DNA of 64,000 nucleotides from contig OY294070.1 in assembly GCA_958510875.1 (NCBI GenBank), forward strand, positions 46,231,576-46,295,575, in the 5' to 3' direction. The notes beneath the pieces are model-generated. The model searched no databases. It had not been told where the DNA came from and saw nothing but the letters and a program-made list of their open reading frames with translations. Shown here piece by piece: positions 11,129 to 23,084 of the stretch. Made by a program: the position numbers and the translations under genes. The DNA comes from Endomychus coccineus (Eukaryota; Arthropoda; Insecta; Coleoptera; Endomychidae). Positions within the stretch are counted from its first letter, which is position 1, and every line of letters begins with the position of its first letter.

Positions 11129-11632
11129 AAGTGTATCTCAGTAAATGTCATTTAAATTACACTTTGAATCTCAAGTACATGAAACACTACTCTATATGAT
11201 GTACCGTAACATATATCATCAGTTGTACAAAAAGAGTAAAAATATAAAATATAACAAAATATAAAACCGTGTATAAGGTAAAGTTTGAGTTAGAATAATT
11301 TCGAATAAAATATTAAGAATAATTATTTGACAACAAGTTTACCTTATGCACTATTTTATTTTATACAATTTATTTCATGTTATACTTGTAATGTTCACTC
11401 TTTCTTGTACAACGGATGATGACTGTCATAGTACAGACGAGACGTTTTATTTAATTACACCCTAACTTTGAATCCACATGGTTTATTTAACCATAAATTC
11501 TACTGTACATCAAGAAGGTTTGTTAAATGAGCCAGTAGAAAATTATCAGAATCTTCCTTGACTTTAAATGTAAGTCAATACATCTAATAATTCTCAGTAC
11601 CTTAATAATTGATGGTAAAATATTCTTCTTAC
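11129..11632. other. Harbinger 3' interior, no gene seen
   Basis: Non-coding stretch between the transposase stop and the partner-gene exon, AT-rich, with no convincing frame. It probably held the remaining exons or UTRs of the minus-strand partner gene. Confidence 0.4.
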
Positions 11633-11765
11633 CGTCAGTTTTCATTTCCGAAGCTATCTCCTTCCACAAGTTATCCACGTGAACTCTATTAGCATGTAGT
11701 TTGAGGCGTTTGTCCTAAATAGCCCCTCTTCTAAAGATTTGCGATATCAGTTCATCGACATCCAT
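11633..11765 (-). pseudogene. MADF/Myb-like Harbinger partner gene, exon 1
   Basis: From the ATG at 11765 the minus strand reads a MADF-type start (MDVDELISQIFRRGAI, then DKRLKLHANRVHVDNLWKEI), ending at a GTAAGA splice donor at 11632. One in-frame TAG stands where the conserved Trp of the I-W-D motif is expected (TGG to TAG). This small DNA-binding protein is the usual second gene of PIF/Harbinger elements and assists the transposase. No second exon was identified; it may have been lost in the deletion. Confidence 0.65.
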
Positions 11766-11953
11766 ACTGCACAGTTGTTTGTCACTGACTGGTTCGACAA
11801 GAGCGGAAAACAAGGACAAATCGTTCTTGCGTGCTTGTCAGACCTTGTAGCAAGCGCTCGCTAGCCAGGACAGGCTTTGTCTGTGAACGCACACGCTTGA
11901 AACAATGACTTTTCTAATGCCGGTTGGAGCTTGAAAGCGCTTGCCAACAAGCG

Positions 11954-11984
11954 CTTGTAACTAGCTTTCTTTGTGAACGCACTC
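11954..11984. repeat. Harbinger right inverted repeat
   Basis: Reverse complement begins GAGTGCGTTCACAAAGAAAG. The adjacent interior has two further GCGCTTG words, mirroring those at 10216-10235; such subterminal repeats are commonly transposase-binding sites. Confidence 0.85.
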
Positions 11985-12007
11985 AAAGAGTGCGTTGATA
12001 GGAAAAA

Positions 12008-13216
12008 TCAAGTCATTCCTGCAAGGGAGGCTGACATTGTAAAATTTTCATTTGCTTCAGATTTGTCGTAATTTTCTTCAGCAGTATTTTGGTCGTCATT
12101 TTCTTGAAGCTCTGAATATTCAGAATAGAACTCGGGATTTTCTGAGTAATAATTTTCGGGGCAATTATAATCAGAGTATGAATTTTCGTGAAATTGTGAA
12201 GTACAATCAGCTTCGTTCATATTTGTTAGTTCTTGAGATATGAAACGAGGGGTTTGATCAGGATTTGAACGAAAGAAATTATTTTGTCTCAAGTTTGATG
12301 GTTGAGCTTGCGTAGATATAGACATTCGCGTTGGTTTAGGTGAATTCTTAGAATTTTGATGATTTGGACGAAAGGCATTGACATTTTGTTGTCGATTTAT
12401 ACCAAAAATCTTTGAAGCGGTTGGAAAGTATGGGCGGTAATTTGGATTGGAGTTTGGTTTCATAGGTATTGGTTGCGATGGGGAAATTGGACGTTCGTTT
12501 CTGAACTGTTGAAAATTATGTTGATAGAGATTTTGATTTGGCTGTATATTCCTTATTGGTTGCGAGAAATTCCTGTATTGTAAATTCGGATGTTTCTGTG
12601 GTTGTTTGAACGCGTTATGATTCGAGTTAAGTGAGTAAGAAGTATTTTGATTACGGACCTTTTCTTCACGTATTATTGGACTTTCGGCTGCATCTAGAGT
12701 TTGGGGGTTCATAGACCTTATAGTAGCCCATGGGTTCTCTAAGTCCCATAAGTAATGTTTCTAGGGCTTGTTTGCTAGCCATATCAATTTTAAAGGGACG
12801 ATATATTTCTTCGGTATGAATCTTTACATGATTACAATAAGCTGTTAAGGCGGTTCTTATAGCATAAAAAATTCTAGAGCACTCTGGCGAAAATTTTGTC
12901 TTGGATTTGCTAGGTCTCTTAACAATTCGGTTTCGGATCTTTTTTCTCCAAAAACAGAAATCAATTTAGCTTTAACATCGTGCCAATTATTCAAGTCAGT
13001 ATAAATTGACAGAATATCACGAGCTTTGTCGATCAATTTATTTTTTATAGAAATGGAAATCAGTTTGTTCTGTATACAGATTGCTTGTCCGTCACGGTGA
13101 TCTTGATATTGAGACAAAATGACATCAACAGATTCAATAAATTGTGGTAATTCATTTGGATCACCATTAAAGTACGGCCATATTTTCCAAATTATCAAGT
13201 ACAGGTAATGAATCAC
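12008..13216 (-). pseudogene. Gypsy-1 gag, broken
   Basis: 13216-12857 encodes a capsid-like segment (YFNGDPNELPQFIESVD) matching the gag of insect Gypsy elements, and 12712-12008 encodes a long Asn/Gln/Pro-rich nucleocapsid-type tail (QNLYQHNFQQFRNERP). A frame break lies at about 12720-12857. The related gags of Gypsy-2 and Gypsy-3 show the same two-part structure. The 3' end of gag runs up to the Harbinger insertion at 11984. Confidence 0.8.
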
Positions 13217-13570
13217 TATTGAAGTTACTTAATTTGTTTGAAATATCTAGATTAGAAATATTCTTTATTTAAGAATCGATATCTTCCTTTGATAAATTTA
13301 AATCGAAGGATAAATTGGAAACAGAGGAATCTCGGGGAATATCTGACATAAATCAATTCTGAAACACTTACAGTATTACAATCATTCTGCAACTCTTCGA
13401 CTTTGATAATTCTAGGATTCCAGTGATTGTAGCAGGGCAGAAGTTCTTCCCTCGAAGACGTCAATGGAGTGGCTTTGGAGATCCACGACCAGGCGTTTCT
13501 TCCATTCAAGTTTTTGGTTCTCTTACACCAATTTTTCAAAAAACTTTGTTAATTTTCACGAAAAATTATC

Positions 13571-13586
13571 CTTTACGACTGCGCCA
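13571..13586 (-). promoter_or_regulatory. Gypsy-1 primer-binding site (tRNA-Ser type)
   Basis: On the minus strand this reads TGGCGCAGTCGTAAAG, close to the complement of the 3' end of insect tRNA-Ser (CGACTGCG plus CCA). The LTR should begin immediately to its right (13586 onward) and extend an unknown distance; I saw no second copy to fix its length. Confidence 0.75.
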
Positions 13587-13789
13587 GTTATATATTTGTG
13601 GGTTTTAAATAGAAGTTCCAAAAGAAAGCAATATTTATTTGAAGGAAGTTTTACAAATTACTTTGAGTAGTTCGATGTTAGCGTTTTTAATCTTATCTCA
13701 ATACTACCGGCTGCCTGGATTGTTCATTCTAGTTAATTCATTATAACTACATAATATGCATTTTATAATAATGGAACGGTCCAGGCTAC

Positions 13790-14430
13790 CTAAGCAGTAT
13801 AAACAATGATACATATATTACTCGTTTAAATGACAATTCTTCTCATAGAGATTCATTGATAAGAGATAACATCTTATTAACGTCTACATTTCAACAGGAA
13901 AATATAACTTTAAGAAGAAGAATCAGCGAACTAACTGAACGCATTAATATAGCCTACACTTTGATTAATGAATATAAAAATAATGTTACATTGTTAATGA
14001 CAATACTAGATTCACTGAATGTAAATATAAGTATTATAAATATGAACTTTGCAAATTGTGAACTTAAATTTGAATCTCTCCAAGAAGACATGTTACGTGA
14101 ACAAGATATATGATAAATGATGTCATTCAAAACATCAGTAATTGCATTGACAGGGAAAATGAATGTCTATCAATGAAACATAAGTGTTCAGTTAAATTAA
14201 GTAAATGCCGTATGAAATTGAGGAGAACAAAGATGTTAAAATTGTAGTCCAAGATTCTATGAATAATAAAGTGATTATGATATCACACACATGTTTCATT
14301 CACATTCCTCGATTTAGAATAATCTCACTTTCTATAGAAAGTTCAGACAAGGTGAACAAGCGATATGATTATCATAAACTCGAATTATTAATACAAAATA
14401 ATTCTATCATCTCATATTTGTTTTGATCTG
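13790..14430 (+). pseudogene. Unrecognised coiled-coil coding fragment
   Basis: An open frame from about 13790 to 14113 reads ITRLNDNSSHRDSLIRDNIL and then a heptad-rich segment (ENITLRRRISELTERINIAY), with no ATG; it could start at an AG acceptor in GGTCCAG near 13778. Further coding-like text in other frames follows (14114-14204, 14205-14426). I do not recognise the protein. It could be a host exon, the far end of the Gypsy-1 LTR region, or an unknown element's gag. Codon use is AT-rich like everything nearby. Confidence 0.3.
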
Positions 14431-14863
14431 CGTGTGTGACGTCAGCAGAGGTGACAAAATAATAAGTCTCGACAAAATAAACATCACTATTTTCAAAGTC
14501 GAATTTCTTTCGAAAAAGTATGTGAATAGATAGATAAGATAGATAATTAGATAATTCATTGATACAAAAAAAATATAGTACATTTTAGTATTTGGTAAGA
14601 TAACATATAGCGTATTATATGAATAATGTGGTAAAAAATGTTAAAAAGAAAGTTTACAATTCGTTTGTCTGTGTTTAATAAAATTAAACATAAATTCAAA
14701 TATAATAGCATTAATACTATAATTAAGTTTCGAAGAAACTTGTCTATGTGGTAGTAATGCTTAGGTTTTTTAAAAATTACATAATCAAGATAATAATGAC
14801 AAAAATAAGATTGCTAGGGAATGTGCTAGTAACATTATTTTAAAATCAGCCTTCGTATTTTAT

Positions 14864-16320
14864 TTATATTAAATTTATTTTAGTTGAGATTATCCATTTT
14901 GATATCTTTGACTTGAACAAATTAAAGTTGTTAATGTTTATTAGTTCAGCTGGTATCATATTGTATACTTTTGGACCTATGTATGCAAAGGACTTCTGAC
15001 TTTTTGATTTGTTTACCTTCGGTACATCATAACTATTTGCCACTTCAAATCGAGGTTCATATATATGCTCAACGCCACTCAATGCGTGTCTATTTTCGTG
15101 AATGTATAAGGCACGGCACCACTTCTATATAATAATTTTCTTATGTCCATTAATTGGCAATGGGAGAATAGTTCGCTTGTGGGGTATCTGTAATTTAATT
15201 TAAATATGGATTTTAATATCCTTTTTTGTAGAATAGCAACAGGTGCTAATGTAGAGGAGCTAACACCTCCCCAGCCAATAATGCCGTACATAATTATTGA
15301 CTGCAATAATGAAAAGTATATTGTTCTAACTGTTGTACTATTCATGAATTTATTTAGGTTGTAGAACAAATACAGAAGGGATCTCAGTTTTTTGTCAGAC
15401 TATGTATATGTCAATCCCACTTTAGATTTGAGTCTATGATTATACCCAGGTATTTAACATCATTCACCATAGTTATTGTAATACTATCTTCACGATTTGG
15501 TGAATATACGTTTATTTCTTTGAATGTAGGAAGACCAGTTTTATACGAAGAGAAAGCAAGGCATGTTGTTTTCGTAATATTAATAGTTAGTAAGTTATTG
15601 TAGAACCAATTAATTATTTTTTTTAAATTGTGCGCCGTTCGTTCGTGTGGATTGCCCCAAGAACCAAGAAGCACCGTGTCATCGGCGTATGATAATATTT
15701 CCCCATAACTTTTAATTGTTGTAAGTGGATCATTTAGATATAGTATGAATAGTATGGGGCCCAGTACTGTGCATTGTGATATCCCATATTTTACTGTAAG
15801 CGGTGTACTTTTATTGTTTTCGTTTTTAACTATTTGTTGTCTCTGTGTTAAATAGTTTTTGATAAGTGCGTTTGCAGAACCTCGTATACCCAATTTCTCC
15901 AATTTATTTATCAAAAGTTCGTGACTAACCGAGTCAAAGGCTTCTGCCAGCTCTATAAATACACCTAGACATGGCCGTGAGCTATCGCTATGACTGTAGA
16001 TATTTTTTATTAGACGAGCAATAGTGAAAGATTTGTTACGAAAGCCGTATTGTAAGTTTGACAGAATATTATTTTGTTCAAAAAAGTGCATTAACCTAAT
16101 TTTTAATATTTTTTCAAATATTTTTGCCACATTAGATATTAGACTTATCGGACGATAATTTTCTATTATGTCTTTCTTTCCAGATTTGTAGATGGGAGTG
16201 ACAAAGGCTATTTTGAATTTGGACGGGCAAACACCATATTGAAAGATTAAATTAACGATATGAGTTATAGGTTTTATATAAATTGTGCTATGGATTTCAA
16301 ATTTTTTACAGTTATCTCAT
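14864..16320 (-). pseudogene. LINE reverse transcriptase and C-terminal domain
   Basis: 15411-16130 holds the RT motifs: YGFRNKSF, VFIELAEAFDSVSHELL (motif A), GISQCTVLGPILFILYLND (motif B) and SYADDTVLLGS (catalytic YADD). Downstream, 15369-15079 and 15082-14864 carry the thumb and C-terminal region (VRTIYFSLLQSIIMYGIIGW; SFAYIGPKVYNMIP). Frameshifts at about 15400 and 15080 break the chain. Upstream to 16320 the start of RT is readable in another frame (RPISLISN-like on the minus strand near 16125-16150). Confidence 0.85.
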
Positions 16321-16692
16321 CACTTTTCCACTTCTGCAGGGTCAGTAGGCCTTAGGAAGATAGAGGCTTTTATTGAATCTATGTTTGGATTATTTAGATT
16401 AAGTTCATTTTTATTTTTTATTGTTTGTCCCATTTTTCACCAATTGTAGTGCTTATTAAACTCATTGACAATGTCGTCCATTTTATAAATTATTTCACCT
16501 GTGTTTAGTTTTATTTCTTTTATAATATGCATTTTGTTCTTTTGTTTCCTATTTGTGAATCCATTTACTGTATTCCAAAGAAATTTAATATTATTTTTAT
16601 TGTTAGTTATCAGTTTATTATAATAATCGTTTTTTAGTTTACTTATGAGGTTAACTATTTTATTCCTGTAATTTTTTACATATTAAAAATAT

Positions 16693-17327
16693 CTAAATTT
16701 TCTTTGTTTTTTGATATGCCCTGAATAATTTATCCCTAATTTTAATTGATTGTAGTATTCCAGCAGTGATCCATGTTTTCTTTTTTTTGACACCCTGTAT
16801 GACTTTTTGAGTGGTATTTGATTTTGATGCATTATTAATGATTTCTATAAAATAGTTAGTGGCTATTTCAGCATCTTCGATTTCATATAATTTATCCCAA
16901 GTTTCACTAGATAATAATTTATTATACTTGCTATAATTTAAGCTATTCATAGTTTGAGATTTTATGGTTAGATTACCGTAATGCTTTTTAGTAAGAAATT
17001 TAGCCATGATGAGGGAGTGATCAGCAATTCTAGTAGGTTGTATTATTGGTATAATAGTTTCTTCGTTGATATCTTTTCCTTTGAGAAAGATATGATCAAT
17101 GCACGTTTGCGATAAGCCCTCTATTCTAGTTGCATTATTTATTAGTGACTTATACTCATATTGATAGAGTATATTTAAATATTCTTTAGCGTCATTATTT
17201 TTTTCTAATATATTTATGTTTATGTCGCCTATTAAAATCTCTATATCATATTTTTTTGATATGTTTGAGTAGTTTTCTAATTCTGATAGAAACATTTTTT
17301 ATCTATGGGGTGAGGTCCATATATTCC
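16693..17327 (-). pseudogene. LINE APE endonuclease, 3' part
   Basis: The frame contains IEILIGDININI, SQTCIDHIFLKG and ADHSLIMAKF, the C-terminal half of an apurinic-type endonuclease domain, followed by a linker (KKKTWITAGILQSIKIRDKL). The N-terminal half lies at 23282-23691, on the far side of BEL-1. The family enzyme nicks target DNA for target-primed reverse transcription. Confidence 0.8.
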
Positions 17328-17550
17328 TGTTGAGAGCTGATTGTATATTTAGTTGTAAGTCAAATTCAGTTCTCGTATTGTCAATAACATTTATTAGTTA
17401 ACAGGATTTTGTTATACGAGTAGAAACGTGTAGATTCGAACCTTTCTGCCTAGAACGCAGACAGACTACTACTTCAAAAAATGCGGCTACTGTCTTCGCG
17501 CGCTACACATCCTTACTCCCAATACAGAAGTAACGAAGAGCACTGCGACA
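17328..17550 (-). repeat. BEL-1 3' LTR
   Basis: 223 bp, TG...CA. Compared with the 5' LTR it has an extra 29 bp around 17442-17470 that contains a TTCGAA core, flanked by a repeated AACG, and an extra GC in the CGCGCGC run near 17500. Confidence 0.92.
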
Positions 17551-17678
17551 TACCGCCGCTCTTGAAAGGACTGAGTCCTTCAACCAAAAAAGTAAATTTA
17601 TTTTTCATCATGCAACAATAATGTAGCTTATACATAAATAATTAGCTGGTATTACGTTTACATTGAATAAGGCAAGGT

Positions 17679-19286
17679 CTATTGAATTGCTTCACTAGAG
17701 CCTTTTGGCTTCAATACATCAATGGGAAGCACGCACACCTTATTTAGCGCACGCTTAACAACACCATTTCTAGTTTTTACGCTCACTACACGCACAGATC
17801 CATCACTACCTGGATGTACAGCTGTGATTCGTCCCATAGGCCAAAGTTGCGGTGGAGAGTTATCTTCTTGTAGTACGACAATTGCGTCAATTAAAGCATC
17901 AGACTTCTCGTTGAATTGCCGCTTCGTACGTTGCTGTAGTCCGTTAAGATAGTCCTTACGCCAACGCTGCCAAAAATGTTGTACAATCTTTTCAAGATGC
18001 GGGTATCTCGATAAGTGAGTAGTGTTCAAATCCAAGACATCACCTTGAGGCACTGCATTAAATGCTTGACCAATAATAAAATGTCCAGGAGTGAGAGCTT
18101 GGTAATACTTAGGATCGGAACATAAAGGATACATAGGTCTGGAATTCATTATTGCTTCGATCTGTGCGCACACCGTATAAAATTCCTCATATGTCAAACG
18201 TGAGTTACATGCAACTCTTTTTAATTGGTATTTTGCAGACTTAACAGCTGATTCTCACAATCCTCCAAAGTGGGGAGAGCGAGCTGGGATGAATTTCCAA
18301 GATATCTTGTTATAAATTAAATATCTATGAATTTACTCCTCTTTGAAATAATTAATCATTTTTTGTGAATTACGATCAGCGCCTACAAAATTTTTTGCGT
18401 TGTCGGAAACGATTTCCTTGCACAATCCGCGACGAGACACAAACCGCTTTAGTTCGTTTAAGAAACCATCTGTGGTGACCACTTCCAAATGTGCAGCTTT
18501 GGAAGCGAAACACACAAAGATACAAATATAACATCTGATGAATTTTCTATTACGGAGTTTTCCGTCCTTGATCAAAAAAGGCCTGGCATAATCGATGCCG
18601 CAAACCGCGAAGGCTCGACCACCTGTTACGCGTGAGTTGGGAAATTCACCCATTTTTGGGTGCATGGTACGCGGATTGACCTTGAAATACGTGATACACC
18701 TCCGAATGACACCTTGGACCGATTGCTGACCGCGCAACGGCCAATATTTCTGTCTCACAGAAAACAAGGTGCCTTGCGTGCCTAAATGCATACTTCTTCT
18801 GTGTTCATTCTCAATTATCAAAACAGTATATGGATGCCTTGACGGCAATAGTATTGGGAACTTGCAATCAAAACTCAGATCTGAATTTTTTAATCTGCCA
18901 CCAACTCGTATTATACCCCGTTCGTCAATGAAAGGATCAAGCGATCGAATCTTACTTGATTTCGCCACATGTTTTTTTGTTCGCAATGATACTAGATCAT
19001 CTCTGAATTCGTGTGATTGCACTAATCTTAGTAACAGCAAATTTCCTTCGTCAATTTCCTCGATGCTTAAATTGCTCAACTGTTTCGCATCTCTGTTAAT
19101 TTCCGTATTTTTAACAAAACGCAAAATGTACGACACGACCCCTTGTAGTTTCGTTAAAGTAGAATACCTTAAAAATATATCTTGCGATCCTGTAACTACA
19201 AATAAAACTGTATGCGTTTTTAGTTCGGGTAGTTTGATAGATTCGCTTTTTATCTTTTGAGGCCATGCTGCTTCATCATTTCGCAA
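17679..19286 (-). pseudogene. BEL-1 integrase, one frameshift and stops
   Basis: 19286-18333 contains the zinc-binding region (HLGTQGTLFSVRQKYWP) and catalytic motifs GIDYARPF (first Asp) and SDNAKNF (second Asp). The third motif is at 18240-18270 (FGGL-stop-ESAVKS; a TGA replaces the Trp codon before the catalytic Glu). 18197-17679 holds the end of integrase (AQIEAIMNSRPMYPL) and the DUF5641-like C-terminal domain (RITAVHPGSDGSVRVVSVKT). The frame changes between 18197 and 18333. Confidence 0.88.
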
Positions 19287-19301
19287 CCAGATAGGACCTT
19301 C

Positions 19302-19847
19302 TCACCACAACGGTAAATCCGTTAGTTGCTCTGGATCAACCCCACGAGAAATAATATCTGCCGGGTTGTCATCTGTAGGCACATGTCTCCATTGAGAAGG
19401 CTGTGATAATTGCTGGATTCCGGAAATACGATTCGCAAGGCTCGGTGGAAATCCAAGAAAGCATGATAGTTGAATCTGTCCAATAATGTACACTATCAAT
19501 ATCAAACTTTAATGATGTGACTGTCTTATTAGCAAGTTGAACCATTAACACTGCTCCGCACAACTCCAATCGTGGAATGGATATGCATTTCAGAGGAGTG
19601 ATTTTGCTGTTAAAAGACTTACTAAAATCTCTCCAGTATGAGATTTTGAACGAGCATAGATGCAAGCTCCATAAGCTATTTGCAAACTATCACTGAATGC
19701 GTGAATCTGAATCGATGTGAAATTAGGCAAGGTTATTTGTCGAGGAATTCTAATATCTTCAAGTGCTGCCAGCTTATTATAAAACTGATTCCAAGTTGTG
19801 TGTAATTCCTGCGGAATAGATTCGTCCGATTGTAATTTCAATACCAC
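19302..19847 (-). pseudogene. BEL-1 RNase H, broken
   Basis: Three overlapping frames (19847-19590, 19665-19369, 19505-19302) carry IHAFSDSLQIAYGACIYAR (first Asp), IPRLELCGAVLMVQLANK (Glu), YWTDSTIMLSWI (Asp) and VPTDDNPADIISRG (Asp). The order is right for the BEL RNase H; two frameshifts separate the pieces. Confidence 0.85.
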
Positions 19848-20885
19848 AATTTCTGAATTATGATCTTGGCCTTTATAGTTACAGGACCTACCAGACCCAA
19901 TGGGTCAAACACCTGAGAAATAACTGATAATATTTGCCTTTTTGTTATCACTCCATGAGCATTAGATTTCGTGTTAGTACTGTACTGGAACGTATCAAGT
20001 TTTCGGTTCCAAACAATTCCAAGCGTTTTAGTACCTTGATTGTCAGTGATAATGTAGTTACTATCCTGCTTGTCTGAGGTATTATTTCGTTTATTTATAA
20101 AAACTTGAGGTTCATTGGTCGCCCATTTCCGCAACTCGAAGCAGGCGGCGTGTAATATCATGCTAATTTCATCCATTAATTGTTTCGCGGACGATAGATC
20201 GGGAGCACCAGTAATTAAATCGTCAACATAAAAGTCGTCTATAATAATCTGTGAAGCATTCAGGAATTTACCTTGATGCTCTAGAGCTACTTGTTGTAAC
20301 CACCGAGTCGCTAGAAAGGAAGCAGGAGATCTTCCATAAGTAAGTGTATTGAGCTGATAATGCTGAACCGACTGGTTAGGATCCGAGCGCCAAATGATGC
20401 GCTGCAAATTCCGCTGAGCGGGATCTATTTCGATTTGGCGGTACATTTTAGCAATGTCCGCTGTGAGATCGATGGTATGTTTTCTAAATCGAATCAAAAT
20501 AGGAAACAACTCATCCTGAATCACGGGACCGACCTTGAGTACATCGTTCAATGATATATTCGAGGATGTTTTTGATAATGCATCGAAGACCACACGCAGG
20601 CGCGTAGTAATTGAAGATTCCTTTGTAACGCAATGATGCGGAAGATAGTACTCCGGCCATGTTTTGTCTTCATTATTGACAAACTTCATGTGACCCAATT
20701 CTACGTAGTCATTCATAAACTAGCAATATTGCTCACGTAATGATGGATTTTTTAACAGCTTGCGTTCAATGACAAAAAACCTGTTAAGCGCGGTTTCACG
20801 AGACTCCCCCAAATCAATATATTTTGCGCGAATGGGTAGTTTTACAGGAAGTCTGCCAGTGATTTTGGCACGCTCGTGACTGTAA
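19838..20885 (-). pseudogene. BEL-1 reverse transcriptase
   Basis: The frame 20716-19838 contains YYLPHHCVTKESSITTRLRV, RVVFDALSKTS, LTADIAKMYRQIEID (motif A) and the catalytic FYVDDLITGAPD. Upstream to about 20885 the finger region is readable in another frame. Nearly intact apart from the break at about 20717. Confidence 0.88.
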
Positions 20886-20900
20886 AAACTCTGTTTCACA

Positions 20901-21920
20901 TTAATCTTCTTCCTTACTGCGAAGCTTTCGGTGAGTTACTTGCTCTAATGCCAAGAAACGCTCCATTGATTCAGATATTTTATCTTTATGTGAATTTATA
21001 TTTAGGTTACAATATGAACGAGGCAGAACACGAGTGCTGATTGGACCTGAAATTATCCACCCTAATGTAGATTTTTGCAATACAGGCAAGTTGCATCCGA
21101 GCTTTATTTGTCCGATGCATAGCAAATCGTAAAATATTTCAGCGCCAAGGAGAATATCTATTTTTGATGATTTACTGAATGTGGGATCTGTCATATTGAT
21201 ATGATCGGGAATACTTAGAGAATCGGGTTTGAAAGTCGCCTGCGGAATATTTCCTGTAATTTTATCTATGATTAGAATCGCGACTGTAGTACTATAATTA
21301 TTATAAGCTGATTTTATTTTTGCTTTTGTACTCTTCGTAATCGTAGTCGACAAAGAATTAAATCCGATTATTGGCAAATTTATTTTATCATTTCCCAATT
21401 TTAGTTTCCTATATAATTCTTCTGTTATGAAATTTGACTGAGAGCCACTGTCCAATAATGCACGACATTTAACAGGCTCATTTTTATCGTTGAAAATATT
21501 AACTATGGCGGTGGACAACAGAATGTAATTCTCGTCCGGTCGTTTATTTACTATTTGCTGAGAAATTTGCGATTTTATGTGGGAATGTGAACACGTATTC
21601 GTGTTGGATGTACTGTTTGACGTGCTATTGCTTATGCGCGCTTGAGATGATTCGAAATGAAGTTTCGAGTTATGTTTTTTACTACAAATTCTACACCCAC
21701 TTGATCGACATTCCGCACTAGAATGGCCTGGCCTCAAACAATTTGTACATAAATTGAGAAATTTTACTTCCTCATACCGGTCCTGCTTACTCGAGCCTAA
21801 AAACTTCGGACAGGAATAAATAAGATGCCCTTCCTTGCAGCTTGGGCACCGTACTTGTTCTAAAGACGCATGAGTATGACTTTTATATTGGGTATGTTCC
21901 CGTGGTGCATATTGCTGCAT
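20901..21920 (-). pseudogene. BEL-1 gag zinc knuckles and protease
   Basis: Residues near the start hold CCHC-type knuckles (CPSCKEGHLIYSCPKFL; CTNCLRPGHSSAECRSSGC). The second half is the aspartic protease (CRALLDSGSQSNFITEELY, active site DSG) and the DUF1758-type segment (IDILLGAEIFYDLL). The frame is open over 339 codons; it is broken from the upstream gag at about 21930. Confidence 0.88.
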
Positions 21921-21944
21921 TTCCCTTATTATTGTTCAAGGATT

Positions 21945-22765
21945 CTAATAACATACTCTCATTTGTGATAAACTCCAAAAACGATTCGATTTTATTTCCC
22001 ACTCCTTTCTCGTGTCGATGTCTAGTTTAGAATTTAACATGTAAAGTAAGATCGCATCCCACAGTTCGACGGGCAGACCTAGTGATTTTAGAGATCTAAA
22101 GTTCTTCTGGAAATTATCTAAAAATTCCCTAAGTGACAATGATGAGTTTTCACGATTTGAGGCGATTCAAACATATTTTTAATATGAGTACGAATCATAA
22201 CCTTTTTGTTTTGAAACCGCTTTTCTAGCAATTCCCATGCCAATGCATAATTCGCATTTGACACCTCAAATGCTTGTATTACCTGCTGCGCTTCTCCTTT
22301 TGATGATGCTTGGAGATAATGAAATCTATGCACATTTGTTAGCGAATTATCGTTATGGATAAGTGTTTGAAAAGTATCGTGAAAATTGTACCATTTGTCA
22401 TACGCGCCGGCAAACTCCGGTAGATTAATTTTTGGTAACAGAACCCTGCTTTGTTGAACATTTGGAGACGGTAATATTGATTGAGCCTCGATTAATAATT
22501 CTTGTGCCTCCGTAGTGACCTCAAAGAATTTGTCGTCAAAAGAATCTCATTCGAATTGTTGAGTACCGCTGTTATCTAGTAATTCAATTTGTGTTTGGAT
22601 GTTACCGAATTTCATGTATACCTGCTCAATTTTACTTAAACGCATTTTTAGTTCTTTGATTTTTGTTCTATCAACTTTCAAATCATTCACAAAGTTATGA
22701 AATTTCGTTAATTGTGTTTTTAGAATGCCGCGGCGCGCTGTCAGCTCTGCTTTGCGTTCGGCCAT
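21945..22765 (-). pseudogene. BEL-1 gag N-terminal part, broken
   Basis: The ATG at 22765 starts MAERKAELTARRGILKTQL, a helical N-terminus typical of BEL gag (DUF1759 family). Frames 22333-22118 (NYALAWELLEKRFQNKKVMI) and 22139-21945 (LGLPVELWDAILLYML) continue it. A frame break lies near 22550, where a stop replaces the next codons, and another near 22130. Confidence 0.82.
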
Positions 22766-23064
22766 GTTTATTTATGCGTGGCTGAAACTGTTTAATCTAA
22801 TAACAATCTGATAATTTTATATTATATGTTGAAACAAGATATCGTTAAACGGTTATATTTAGATTGCACTCAATTATGCAACTAATAATAAACTGTATTG
22901 TAAATATGAGTAGAGCGAGACAGATCGAACAATAAATGCAACATAAGAACAAGGATGGACTTACAGTAGGCAGTTCCGCTGTTATTGCTTGTCGGGCGGT
23001 GAGCGCTTGAGCGGTGTCGGTATCACTACGATGTAGCGGTGCACGTTCGTTGCTATGTCGTGAG

Positions 23065-23082
23065 CTCCGTGCCGAAGGACCA
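23065..23082 (-). promoter_or_regulatory. BEL-1 primer-binding site
   Basis: Minus strand TGGTCCTTCGGCACGGAG starts with the TGG expected for a tRNA CCA end, two bases inside the 5' LTR. I do not assign the tRNA. Confidence 0.65.
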
Positions 23083-23084
23083 TA

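Larger units (their letters stand above)
10173..11984 (+). mobile_element. PIF/Harbinger DNA transposon, internally deleted, inside Gypsy-1
   Basis: Bounded by 31-bp inverted repeats (10173-10203 and 11954-11984, 29 of 31 identical). It encodes, on the plus strand, remnants of a HARBI1-like DDE transposase and, on the minus strand, the first exon of a MADF/Myb-like partner gene: the two-gene divergent layout typical of PIF/Harbinger. AGCGCTTG-like words cluster near both ends. It separates Gypsy-1 gag from its protease, so it inserted after Gypsy-1. A clear 3-bp target duplication is not visible (ATA on the left, AAA on the right); a 9-bp GAGTGCGTT lies just outside the right end. Confidence 0.85.
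5341..13700 (-). mobile_element. Gypsy-1: decayed errantivirus-like LTR retrotransposon
   Basis: Read on the minus strand from right to left: primer-binding site (13571-13586), gag (13216-12008), protease (10172-9261), RT and RNase H (9260-8111), spacer (8111-7491), integrase (7491-6445) and an envelope-like gene (6390-5354). This is the gene order of insect errantiviruses. Every gene carries stops or frameshifts. A PIF/Harbinger element (10173-11984) sits between gag and protease. An A-rich then G-rich run near 5345-5356 (minus strand) may be the polypurine tract. I could not match a 3' LTR on the left, so that end is probably deleted; the right boundary is uncertain. Confidence 0.85.
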
